A stretch of DNA of 17,361 nucleotides from UMGS1052 sp045580005. Lineage in GTDB: Bacteria; Bacillota; Clostridia; Oscillospirales; CAG-382. This document shows positions 1 to 6,853 of this stretch, piece by piece. The translations under genes and the position numbers were made by a program. The DNA lies in contig JAZNMZ010000086.1 of NCBI GenBank assembly GCA_045580005.1, positions 1-17,361 on the forward strand, written 5' to 3'. The first letter of the stretch is position 1. Every line of letters begins with the position of its first letter. The notes beneath the pieces are model-generated. The model was not told the DNA's origin, did no database searches, and saw nothing but the letters and a program-made list of their open reading frames with translations.

Positions 1-525
1 CAGGGACATCCCGATATGAAGAAAGTTCCCGGCGTTGATATGTCAACAGGCTCGCTCGGTCAGGGCATTTCAGCAGCCTGCGGTATGGCGCTTGCCGCAA
101 AGCATCAGAACAAGTCTTACCGCGTATACGCCATCGTAGGCGACGGCGAGTCTCAGGAGGGTCAGGTATGGGAGGCTGCTATGTTTGCAGCTCACTATAA
201 GCTCGACAATCTTTGTGTATTTGTTGACTCCAACGGTTTGCAGATTGACAGAGCAGTAACCGAGGTTATGAATCCCCGTCCGTTTGACGAAAAATACAAG
301 GCTTTCGGCTGGAATGTAATCTGCATTGACGGTCACAACTTTGACGAAATAAAGATGGCTTGCGACAAGGCAAAGCTGTCAGACAAGCCCACCGCCGTTA
401 TCTGTACAACAGTTAAGGGCAAGGGGGTATCTTTTATGGAAAACAACGCAAGCTGGCACGGCGCAGCTCCCAACGACGAGCAGTATGCTGTTGCTATGGC
501 AGATCTTGACAAGGCTGACGCATAA
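1..525 (+). CDS. Transketolase, N-terminal (TPP-binding) subunit, 5' end missing
   Basis: This is the thiamine-pyrophosphate half of a split transketolase, which moves two-carbon units between sugar phosphates in the non-oxidative pentose phosphate pathway. The window starts inside the gene, and the reading frame is open from base 1; 174 residues are visible. They open with the GHPD segment, followed by GSLGQG at about residues 18-23. The TPP/Mg motif begins with GDGESQEGQ near residue 48 and ends at the DSNG segment about 30 residues on. A KGKG segment and a SWHG segment follow near the end, as in the TPP domain of transketolases. The protein stops where split enzymes do and lacks the pyrimidine-binding domain, which the next gene supplies 13 bp downstream. 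The two subunits should form one enzyme. Which aldose or ketose it prefers cannot be read from the sequence. Confidence 0.95.
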   Translation, partial: QGHPDMKKVPGVDMSTGSLGQGISAACGMALAAKHQNKSYRVYAIVGDGESQEGQVWEAAMFAAHYKLDNLCVFVDSNGLQIDRAVTEVMNPRPFDEKYKAFGWNVICIDGHNFDEIKMACDKAKLSDKPTAVICTTVKGKGVSFMENNASWHGAAPNDEQYAVAMADLDKADA

Positions 526-538
526 GGAGGAAAACACA

Positions 539-1480
539 ATGGCAGAAAAGAAAGCTACAAGAGAATCCTACGGCGCGGCTCTTGCCGAGCTAGGGGCAAA
601 ATATGAAAAGCTTGTTGTACTCGACGCAGACCTTGCGGCAGCTACAAAGACAGGCATATTCAAAAAGGCATATCCCGACAGATTTTTTGACTGCGGTATC
701 GCAGAGAGCAATATGATAGGTGTTGCGGCAGGACTTGCAACAGCAGGACTCATTCCCTTTGCAAGCTCTTTTGCGATGTTTGCGGCAGGACGCGCCTTTG
801 AACAGGTGAGAAACTCTGTGGGCTACCCTCACCTTAATGTTAAGATAGGAGCTACTCACGCCGGCATCTCTGTCGGTGAGGACGGCGCCACACACCAGTG
901 CAATGAGGATATCGCTCTTATGAGAACTATCCCGGGCATGGTTGTCATCAATCCTGCAGACGATATCGAAGCAAGAGCCGCGGTTGAGGCTGCAGTTCTC
1001 CATGATGGTCCCTGTTATCTGCGCTTTGGCAGACTTGCCGTTCCGACTCTTTTTGACGAAAACTACAAGTTTGAGCTCGGACGCGGTGTTACAATGAGCG
1101 ACGGAAGTGATGTTACAATAATCGCATCGGGACTTACAGTTCACCTTGCTGTCGAAGCGGCAGAAATTCTCAAAAACGAAGGAATCTCTGCAAGAGTCAT
1201 AAACATCCACACAATAAAGCCTATCGACGAGCAGATTATCATAAAAGCGGCTCGCGAAACAGGCGCAATCCTCACGGTTGAGGAGCACAGTGTTGTCGGC
1301 GGTCTTGGAAGTGCGGTATGCGATGTTGTGAGCGAAAACTGTCCCGTGCCTGTACTTAAGTTCGGCATATATGATGAATTTGGCCGTTCGGGTCCTGCTG
1401 CGAAGCTGCTTGAAATGTACGGCTTTACTGCAGAAAACTTTGCTGCCAAGGCAAAGGAAGTTATGGCCAAGAAAGCATAA
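539..1480 (+). CDS. Transketolase, C-terminal (pyrimidine-binding) subunit
   Basis: This is the second subunit of the split transketolase, 313 residues. It carries the pyrimidine-binding domain, with the catalytic glutamate in GIAESNMIG (E56) that activates the TPP ring. The C-terminal domain follows, with SDVTIIASG near residue 190 and VEEHSVVGGLG near 245. The ATG at 539 was chosen because AAGGAGG lies 8-9 bases upstream and the protein then begins at the usual place for this subunit. An in-frame ATG at 485 would overlap the previous gene by 41 bases and has no Shine-Dalgarno sequence. The gap to the N subunit is only 13 bp, so the pair is co-transcribed and probably translated together in equal amounts. 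A rho-independent terminator follows 19 bp after the stop. The sequence resembles both transketolase and 1-deoxyxylulose-5-phosphate synthase C halves, but the split two-gene layout points to transketolase. Confidence 0.95.
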   Translation: MAEKKATRESYGAALAELGAKYEKLVVLDADLAAATKTGIFKKAYPDRFFDCGIAESNMIGVAAGLATAGLIPFASSFAMFAAGRAFEQVRNSVGYPHLNVKIGATHAGISVGEDGATHQCNEDIALMRTIPGMVVINPADDIEARAAVEAAVLHDGPCYLRFGRLAVPTLFDENYKFELGRGVTMSDGSDVTIIASGLTVHLAVEAAEILKNEGISARVINIHTIKPIDEQIIIKAARETGAILTVEEHSVVGGLGSAVCDVVSENCPVPVLKFGIYDEFGRSGPAAKLLEMYGFTAENFAAKAKEVMAKKA

Positions 1481-1499
1481 ACTAAGCTTTATAACAGGC

Positions 1500-1527
1500 G
1501 GCGCCGCGAAAAACGGCGCCGTTTTTG
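1500..1527 (+). terminator. Rho-independent terminator of the transketolase pair
   Basis: A 7-bp all-GC stem, GGCGCCG (1500-1506) pairing with CGGCGCC (1514-1520), has a 7-base A-rich loop and is followed by a run of five T. It separates the transketolase genes from the rpsB promoter. Confidence 0.9.
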
Positions 1528-1578
1528 TATTGTACCGCCGTCAAAAGTAAACAATTTGTAAAAAGTAGGTACACACTA

Positions 1579-1607
1579 TTCCAAAATATATAATTATTTG
1601 GTATAAT
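1579..1607 (+). promoter_or_regulatory. Sigma-A promoter of rpsB-tsf, extended -10
   Basis: A perfect TATAAT (1602-1607) is preceded by TG one base upstream (1599-1600), an extended -10 element. The -35 at 17-bp spacing is weak (TTCCAA, 1579-1584), which an extended -10 can compensate. Transcription should start near 1613. Confidence 0.8.
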
Positions 1608-1612
1608 AACAC

Positions 1613-1735
1613 AGTTGGCAAAACCAACAAATAAAATTTTATTACACACACACGAAAACCGAGGTAAGGGTGTCGCAAGAGCGATATTACCGCTGACCGG
1701 GACCGTGTGGAGGGGAAACCCAAAAGGAGGACAAA
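1613..1735 (+). promoter_or_regulatory. Structured 5' leader of rpsB-tsf, possible S2-responsive RNA
   Basis: About 120 nt lie between the predicted start site and the rpsB ATG, and they hold three visible hairpins. The first is GTTGG/CCAAC (1614-1618 with 1624-1628). The second is a two-part stem: GGTAA/TTACC (1663-1667 with 1687-1691) stacked on TGTCGC/GCGATA (1671-1676 with 1681-1686, one G-U pair), with loop AAGA and a GGG bulge at 1668-1670. The third is GGG-GAAA-CCC (1712-1721), directly before the ribosome-binding site. In E. coli the rpsB-tsf operon is repressed by S2 through its leader. An equivalent role here is inference, and no named family was recognised. Confidence 0.55.
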
Positions 1736-2470
1736 ATGTCAGTAGTATCAATGAAACAGCTTCTCGAAGCAGGTGTTCATTTCGGACACCACACAAGAAG
1801 ATGGAACCCGAAGATGGCAGAGTACATCTTCACTGAAAGAAACGGTGTTTATATCATCGACCTTCAGAAGACAGTTAAGAAGCTTGAAGAAGCTTACATG
1901 TTCATCCGCGAAGTAGCGATGGACGGCGGCAATGTTCTTTTTGTAGGAACAAAGAAGCAGGCTTCCGACGCAATCAAGGAAGAAGCAGACAGAGCAGGCG
2001 TTAACTATGTTAATGTAAGATGGCTCGGCGGTATGCTCACAAACTTCAAGACAATCAAGAAGAGCATCGCAAGACTCAATAATCTCCACACAATGGAAGA
2101 CAACGGCACATTCGATCTTCTCCCCAAGAAAGAAGTTATCCACCTTGTTAAAGAAATCAACGACCTCGAGAGAAACCTCGGCGGTATCAAGAACATGAAG
2201 GATCTTCCTGTTGCTATGTTCGTAGTTGACCCCCGCAAGGAAAAGAACGCTGTTGCCGAAGCTAAGAAGCTCGGTATTCCGGTTGTTGCTATTGTTGACA
2301 CAAATTGCGACCCTGATGAAGTTGACTATGTAATCCCCGGTAACGACGACGCTATCCGCGGCATCAAGCTCATCCTCTCTGTTATGTCCGATGCTATTCT
2401 CGAGGGCAGACAGGGCGAACAGTTCACAGAAGCTCAGGACGCTGAAGTGGCTGAAGAAGCAGCTGAATAA
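1736..2470 (+). CDS. rpsB: 30S ribosomal protein S2
   Basis: This is ribosomal protein S2, a structural protein of the small subunit that binds late in assembly between head and body. The 244-residue length is normal for the family. The diagnostic N terminus is present, with the segments LLEAGVHFGH and TRRWNPKM close together and YIIDLQKT around residues 40-47. The central FVGTKKQA and RWLGGMLTN segments, and a VDPRKEKNAVAEA stretch near residue 165, are also intact. The start is the ATG at 1736, with an AAAGGAGG site 5 bases upstream. An acidic tail rich in Glu and Ala closes the protein. tsf follows 38 bp later, the order found in most bacteria, so S2 and EF-Ts are made from one transcript. 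The long structured leader upstream suggests control by S2 itself. Confidence 0.98.
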   Translation: MSVVSMKQLLEAGVHFGHHTRRWNPKMAEYIFTERNGVYIIDLQKTVKKLEEAYMFIREVAMDGGNVLFVGTKKQASDAIKEEADRAGVNYVNVRWLGGMLTNFKTIKKSIARLNNLHTMEDNGTFDLLPKKEVIHLVKEINDLERNLGGIKNMKDLPVAMFVVDPRKEKNAVAEAKKLGIPVVAIVDTNCDPDEVDYVIPGNDDAIRGIKLILSVMSDAILEGRQGEQFTEAQDAEVAEEAAE

Positions 2471-2508
2471 TCAACTTTATATTATAACTTCCACAGGAGG
2501 ACAATAAA

Positions 2509-3435
2509 ATGGCAATTACAGCAAAAGATGTTGCTGAACTCCGCGCTAAGACCGGTATCAGCATGATTGAATGTAAAAAGGCACTCACAGAAGCAAACGG
2601 CGATATGGACGAGGCTATCAAGCTTCTCCGCGAAAAGGGCCTTGCAGTAGCAGCTAAGAAAGCTGACAGAATTGCAGCCGAAGGTATCGTTGACATTCTC
2701 ATGTCAGACGATGGCAAAAAGGCAGCTATGGTTGAAGTTAACTCCGAAACAGACTTCGTTGCAAAGAATGCTACATTCAAGGAATTTGTTAGTGACATCC
2801 TCAAGACAATCCTCAAGGTTTGCCCTGCAAATGTTGACGAGCTCCTCGCAGCTAAGTTCCTTGACACAGATACAAGCGTTGAAGACACTCTCAAGGAGAA
2901 GATCTTCACAATCGGTGAAAAGCTCTCTATCAGAAGATTTGTAATCATCGAGGAGCCTGTTTGTGCAAGCTATGTACACGGCGGCGGCACAATTGGTGTT
3001 ATCGTTTATGGTAACGCAGATGTAGACACAGCAGAGGCTTCTGCTGTTCTGAGAAACGCAGCACTTCAGGTTGCAGCTATGAACCCTGCTTATGCTGATA
3101 AGGACAGCGTTCCCCAGGCTGATGTTGACGCTGAAAAGGAAATCATCCTTGCTCAGATCAAGAACGACGAAAAGAACGCTAACAAGCCCGAAGCAGTTCT
3201 CGAAAAGATGGTTCTCGGTAAGATCGGCAAGTTCTACTCCGAGAAGTGCCTCACAGAGCAGGAATATGTTAAGGCTGAAGGTAAGGAAACTGTTGGTCAG
3301 TATATCGCAGCCGAAGCAAAGAAGCTCGGCGGCAATATCACTCTCAAGGGATTTGTTCGCTACGAAAAGGGCGAGGGTCTTGAAAAGAGAGAAGACAACT
3401 TTGCAGAAGAAATCGCAAAGCTCACACAGAAATAA
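2509..3435 (+). CDS. tsf: Translation elongation factor Ts
   Basis: EF-Ts is the nucleotide exchange factor that removes GDP from EF-Tu in the cytoplasm. The protein has 308 residues, a usual length. The N-terminal UBA-like domain spans about residues 1-55 and includes the segments LRAKTGISMIECKKAL and the alanine/lysine-rich AAKKADR. The key EF-Tu contact TDFVAKN is intact at residues 81-87. The core follows, with a segment around residues 140-170 that contains RRFVIIE and the glycine-rich YVHGGGTIGVIVY. The start is supported by an AGGAGG site 8 bases upstream. The gene is the second and last of the rpsB operon and is closed by a terminator 9 bp after the stop. Nothing in the sequence departs from the family. 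Confidence 0.98.
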   Translation: MAITAKDVAELRAKTGISMIECKKALTEANGDMDEAIKLLREKGLAVAAKKADRIAAEGIVDILMSDDGKKAAMVEVNSETDFVAKNATFKEFVSDILKTILKVCPANVDELLAAKFLDTDTSVEDTLKEKIFTIGEKLSIRRFVIIEEPVCASYVHGGGTIGVIVYGNADVDTAEASAVLRNAALQVAAMNPAYADKDSVPQADVDAEKEIILAQIKNDEKNANKPEAVLEKMVLGKIGKFYSEKCLTEQEYVKAEGKETVGQYIAAEAKKLGGNITLKGFVRYEKGEGLEKREDNFAEEIAKLTQK

Positions 3436-3444
3436 GAAAATGCC

Positions 3445-3474
3445 AAAAGTCCCGACAAAAGTCGGTACTTTTTT
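3445..3474 (+). terminator. Rho-independent terminator of rpsB-tsf
   Basis: The stem pairs AAAAGT (3445-3450) with ACTTTT and CCGAC (3452-3456) with GTCGG (3461-3465). There is one C/T mismatch, a loop AAAA, and a run of six T (3469-3474) that forms part of the 3' arm. Confidence 0.9.
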
Positions 3475-3562
3475 GTTTTGTAAAAAGGCAGTATTATATA
3501 TTTTTTTGTAAATTTTTACATTTTTGGTATAAAAAAGAGTGCGATTTTGACAGTAATTACAG

Positions 3563-3592
3563 TTGACATAAATCGCCCTTATATGTTATAAT
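3563..3592 (+). promoter_or_regulatory. Consensus sigma-A promoter of the PRPP synthetase gene
   Basis: A perfect TTGACA (3563-3568) and a perfect TATAAT (3587-3592) are 18 bp apart, with an extended TG at 3584-3585. The start of transcription should be near 3599, about 29 bases before the ATG. A second TTGACA (3547-3552) and a 7-bp inverted repeat (GCGATTT 3541-3547, AAATCGC 3570-3576) surround the -35 and may mark an operator. Confidence 0.88.
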
Positions 3593-3627
3593 CTAATTGT
3601 AAAATATTGTTATCGGAGGAATCAAAT

Positions 3628-4746
3628 ATGCAGGATTTGTCAAGAGAAGTACCCTATGGTGAACTTGCCATTATCGGAACACGCGGCACAGAACATATGC
3701 TCGAGCGCATTCAGAAATATATCGGAGAATGGAGAAAAGAAGAGGGCAACTACATCATCAATGCAAGCTTCCCCCGTTTTGGAACAGGCGAGGCAAAGTG
3801 CCTTATTTCCGAATCTGTAAGAGGTAAAGATGTATTTATTCTTGCCGATTGCTTCAACTACAATGTAACTTATAATATGAGAGGCGTTACAGTCCCTATG
3901 AGCCCCGACGAGCACTATGCAGACCTGAGAAGAATCATCTCGGCTATCGGCGGTAAGGCAAAGAGAATTTCGGTTGTAATGCCTATGCTTTACGAGGGCC
4001 GTCAGCACAGAGTAGGCGGACGCGAATCTCTCGACTGTGCACAGGCTCTTGCAGACCTTGCAACGCTCGGTGTTGAAAATATTATGACATTTGACGCACA
4101 CGACGACAGAGTGCGTAACGCAATTCCCCTTAAGGGCTTTGACAATCTTATGCCTACATACCAGATGCTCAAATCTTTCTTCAAGCACGAAAAGGACATT
4201 GACAAGGACAATCTTATGATTGTATCCCCCGACGAGGGCGCGCTCTCACGCGGTATGTACTACTCAACAATCCTTGGCACTCAGCTTTCTATGTTCTACA
4301 AAAAAAGAGACTACTCTGTTGTCAAGGACGGCAGAAATCCGATTGCCTCCCACGAATACCTCGGCGACGATGTAAACGGCAAGGACCTTATCGTTGTTGA
4401 CGATATTGCCTCCTCCGGTGAATCGTTCCTCAAGATACTTGACAAGCTCAAGTCAAGAGGCGCGAGAAGAATCTTCGGCTTCTTCACATTCGGTCTTTTC
4501 TGTAATGGTCTTGAAACAATGGACAAGTATTATAAGGAAGGTATGTTCGACAAAGTATACACAACAAACACCATCTACAACGCTCCCGAGCTGCTTGAGC
4601 GCGACTGGTTTGTGGAAGTAAATCTTCTCAAGTATGTCGCATACTATATCGAAGCCGTAAATATCAACCGCTCTATCAGCACAATTATCGACCCGACAGA
4701 AAAAATCAAGGCAATGATTGCAAATCTTGAGCACCATAATATGTAA
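3628..4746 (+). CDS. Ribose-phosphate pyrophosphokinase (PRPP synthetase), long divergent form
   Basis: The enzyme makes PRPP from ribose 5-phosphate and ATP for purine, pyrimidine, histidine and tryptophan synthesis. The protein has 372 residues, longer than the roughly 315 of classical Prs. The fold is clear. RFGTGEAKC and SESVRGKDVFI lie at about 50-71, matching the family's substrate-binding start. MPMLYEGRQHR (118-128) replaces the classical PYxxxxRQDRK. FDAHD (155-159) stands for the metal-binding VDLHA, KKRD is at 225-228, and the ribose-phosphate loop VVDDIASSGES is at 256-266. The ATG at 3628 has GGAGGA 7 bases upstream; an in-frame start 21 bases earlier would put the Shine-Dalgarno inside the gene. 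It stands alone between its own promoter and terminator. Clostridia often carry such a variant beside a classical Prs; whether this genome has both is not visible here. Confidence 0.9.
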   Translation: MQDLSREVPYGELAIIGTRGTEHMLERIQKYIGEWRKEEGNYIINASFPRFGTGEAKCLISESVRGKDVFILADCFNYNVTYNMRGVTVPMSPDEHYADLRRIISAIGGKAKRISVVMPMLYEGRQHRVGGRESLDCAQALADLATLGVENIMTFDAHDDRVRNAIPLKGFDNLMPTYQMLKSFFKHEKDIDKDNLMIVSPDEGALSRGMYYSTILGTQLSMFYKKRDYSVVKDGRNPIASHEYLGDDVNGKDLIVVDDIASSGESFLKILDKLKSRGARRIFGFFTFGLFCNGLETMDKYYKEGMFDKVYTTNTIYNAPELLERDWFVEVNLLKYVAYYIEAVNINRSISTIIDPTEKIKAMIANLEHHNM

Positions 4747-4755
4747 TCAAAAAAC

Positions 4756-4786
4756 AAGAACTCCCTCGAAAAAGGGAGTTCTTTTT
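4756..4786 (+). terminator. Bidirectional rho-independent terminator
   Basis: An 11-bp perfect stem (4756-4766 with 4773-4783) has a 6-base loop and is followed by TTTTT on the plus strand. On the minus strand the same stem is followed by GTTTTTTG. It can end both the PRPP synthetase transcript and the opposing acyl-CoA synthetase transcript. Confidence 0.9.
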
Positions 4787-4829
4787 GTCACACAATTGCA
4801 CTCCCCTTTACTTGAGGAATGTATTGTTC

Positions 4830-4997
4830 TTATATAAGAGATATTATTCTCTTATTAAGCCTGTTTGCATAGACGATGCACTTAAATGCATTGTCAAGTC
4901 CGTGGTTAACATGCGATATTACAACATCGGACTTTTGTACTATATACTCGATATTCTTTTCCCACATTATCCGCAGAAAATCTGCGGATTTTGACAT
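4830..4997 (-). pseudogene. Remnant of a SLOG-type (DprA/YpsA-like) protein, C-terminal piece
   Basis: The minus strand downstream of the acyl-CoA synthetase holds a 55-codon open frame ending at a TAA (4830-4832). Its last 45 residues, from WEKNIEYIVQKSD through VVISHVNHGLDNAF to YANRLNKRIISLI, read like the C-terminal strand-helix-strand of SLOG nucleotide-binding proteins. In that family a pattern such as xxxSDxVIAYVxHxxGGAxxxxxYAxRxxKxIINL is typical. The glycine pair expected after the histidine is degenerate here (GLDN). No Shine-Dalgarno sequence precedes the first ATG (4995-4997), and the whole N-terminal part of such a protein is missing. A truncated, decaying gene is therefore the best reading. 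The family match is from memory only. The alternative is that this is ordinary 3' untranslated sequence with a chance resemblance. Confidence 0.35.
4969..4989. other. Perfect 9-bp stem-loop just past the acyl-CoA synthetase stop
   Basis: ATCCGCAGA (4969-4977) pairs perfectly with TCTGCGGAT (4981-4989) around a 3-base AAA loop. It lies 25 bp after the stop of the minus-strand gene, where a terminator would be expected, but no T run follows on that strand. On the plus strand only four T follow. It may stabilise the mRNA 3' end or be a weak terminator. Confidence 0.5.
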
Positions 4998-5013
4998 TTT
5001 GTTATAAGCTTTA

Positions 5014-6714
5014 TCAGTTATACTTTCTTCTGATTTTGCCGGATGTTGTCTTTTCAAAAGGCTCTGTACGGACTGTAACCTTATGCACATTCTTATGCGC
5101 AGGGAGAGTGTCGTTGAGCTTTTCGACAGCTTCCTTGATCTTTGCGTAAATCTCATCAGAGTTGAGTCCGTCGATTTCCTTTTCCTCAGGGAAAATCTCG
5201 GCTGCAAGTCCTACTTCCTCACCGTCGTCATTCTTGACAGCTGTAACGATAACCTCGTTTACAACAGCAAGGCCTGATACATACTCCTCGATTTCCTCAG
5301 GGTAAATGTTCTTGCCGTTCTTGAGTACGATAAGGTTCTTCTTTCTGCCTGTGATATAGAGTCTGTCGTCCTCGCCAATCTTACCGTAGTCACCTGTGTG
5401 GAACCAGCCGTCGGGCTCCATAACCTCTGCTGTCTGCTCAGGCATTTTGTAGTAACCGAGCATTACTGTGTCGCCCTTAACGCAGATTTCGCCCTCTCCG
5501 TCCTCGTTGGGCTCGTGAATCTTGATTTCAACGCAGGGGAGCTTTGTGCCGACAGAGTCGGAATTGTTATAAAAGTCGCGGTTAACAGAAACGAGAGGTG
5601 AGCACTCTGTAATGCCGTAGCCGTTTGTAAGAGTGATACCCATTGCTTCAAAAAATTCTGCAAGTTCCTTTCTCAAGGGAGCGCCGCCGCAAACAATCTT
5701 TCTGAGGTTGCCGCCGAAGCCCTCGTGTACAGACTTGAAGAATACTCTTCTCATATCAATGCCGACCTTTAAAAGTCCGTTTGACACCTTGATGAGCTTC
5801 TTGAATGTTTCTGTCATACCCTTATCTTCAACATTTGCCCATACCTTTTTGTACATAGCCTCAACAAAGAGCGGAACGAGCATAACCATACGGGGCTTGA
5901 AGAGCTTGAGGTTGTTGGAAACCTGACGGAGATTGTCGTTTACGCAGATTGTTGTACCCGAGTGAAGTCCGACAAGAATGCCGCAAACTGCCTCGTATGT
6001 ATGATGGTACGGGAGTACGGAAAGTGCAGGGTCGTAGAAATTTGCAACTCTCTGTCCGTGATATACAATGGAAGTAAGGTTATGAAGCGAGAGCATAACG
6101 CCCTTTGCCGTGCCTGTTGTACCTGATGTATAAACAAGCAGCTTCATATCGTCGTCTTTGGGCTTCATGTTCATATAGTCGCGCTTACCCTCAGCAAGAG
6201 CCGCTCTTCCCTTTTCCATGAGCTTCTCATAAGAAAGGTACTTGCCGTTCTCCTCGTCATCCTCAAGATCAAGACCTACAAAGTACTTAACCTGAGGGAG
6301 CTTGTCTTCAATTTCTCTGATCTTTTCTTCATAAAGCTTTGAGAAGAAGAGCACCTGAGCGTCGGAGTTGTCGATGATATAGGCAATCTCGTTGTGAGGA
6401 AGCTCCTTATCAACAGGAACATAAACACCCTCGCCCTTGAGTGTTGCAAGGTAGGTAACGATACATCTGTAGTTGTTCTCGCTGACCATGGCAATATTCT
6501 TATCGCCCATACCGAGAAGTGTAAGGGCTGTGCCCATAGCGTCTGTTTCGTCTCTGAAAGTCCTGTAAGACATTTCCTTAACTTCACCCTTGAGCTTATA
6601 CATAATGGCAGGCTTGTCGCCGTACTTTTCTGCATTGATGTCAAGAATTTCTCTGAAGTTGCTGAAAGCGAGCACCTCGTTCAAAGGATAGTTCGCCTGA
6701 TTTTTCTTAGCCAT
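5014..6714 (-). CDS. Long-chain acyl-CoA synthetase (AMP-dependent synthetase/ligase)
   Basis: This enzyme activates a fatty acid with ATP to an acyl-adenylate and then to acyl-CoA. The protein has 566 residues, normal for FadD-like enzymes. Visible motifs in order are the P-loop YTSGTTGTAKGVMLS (195-209), the adenine-binding NGYGITECS (364-372), HTGDYG (439-444), the hinge DRLYITGRKKN (450-460), and the catalytic lysine near the end in TTSGKIRR (K560). A segment LPYHHTYE (234-241) resembles the conserved HxxE region of long-chain enzymes. No signal peptide or membrane segment was seen, so it is cytoplasmic or loosely membrane-bound. The start has an AAAGGAAA site about 9 bases upstream, and its own promoter is 40-70 bp upstream. 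The chain length of the substrate cannot be read; a related acid such as an aryl or medium-chain acid is possible. Confidence 0.92.
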   Translation of the reverse strand: MAKKNQANYPLNEVLAFSNFREILDINAEKYGDKPAIMYKLKGEVKEMSYRTFRDETDAMGTALTLLGMGDKNIAMVSENNYRCIVTYLATLKGEGVYVPVDKELPHNEIAYIIDNSDAQVLFFSKLYEEKIREIEDKLPQVKYFVGLDLEDDEENGKYLSYEKLMEKGRAALAEGKRDYMNMKPKDDDMKLLVYTSGTTGTAKGVMLSLHNLTSIVYHGQRVANFYDPALSVLPYHHTYEAVCGILVGLHSGTTICVNDNLRQVSNNLKLFKPRMVMLVPLFVEAMYKKVWANVEDKGMTETFKKLIKVSNGLLKVGIDMRRVFFKSVHEGFGGNLRKIVCGGAPLRKELAEFFEAMGITLTNGYGITECSPLVSVNRDFYNNSDSVGTKLPCVEIKIHEPNEDGEGEICVKGDTVMLGYYKMPEQTAEVMEPDGWFHTGDYGKIGEDDRLYITGRKKNLIVLKNGKNIYPEEIEEYVSGLAVVNEVIVTAVKNDDGEEVGLAAEIFPEEKEIDGLNSDEIYAKIKEAVEKLNDTLPAHKNVHKVTVRTEPFEKTTSGKIRRKYN

Positions 6715-6753
6715 TTTACTTTTTTCCTTTCGGTTTAAAATGTTAACAGTAAA

Positions 6754-6782
6754 ATTATACCATATATTTCAAAGAATTTCAA
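6754..6782 (-). promoter_or_regulatory. Sigma-A promoter of the acyl-CoA synthetase gene
   Basis: Read on the minus strand, TTGAAA (6777-6782) is followed after 17 bp by a perfect TATAAT (6754-6759), with TG one base upstream of the -10. A palindrome TGTTAACA (6741-6748) sits at the predicted start of transcription and could be an operator. Confidence 0.85.
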
Positions 6783-6853
6783 GTAACAAATATCACCCCG
6801 TCCCAAAAATGCATATACTGACACAAACGCTATATTGAAAAGGAGAAATTACA

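Noticed and set aside
590..1288. 232-codon minus-strand open frame opposite the transketolase C subunit
   Set aside because: It is antisense to a clearly conserved gene, and its cysteine-rich, patternless protein matches nothing recognised.
4969..4989. Stem-loop as a full terminator of the acyl-CoA synthetase
   Set aside because: No T run follows on the minus strand; the bidirectional terminator at 4756-4786 is the better candidate.
4785..4994. 69-codon open frame on the plus strand after the PRPP synthetase terminator
   Set aside because: It starts inside the terminator, has no ribosome-binding site, and its opposite strand reads more like a protein (the SLOG-like remnant).
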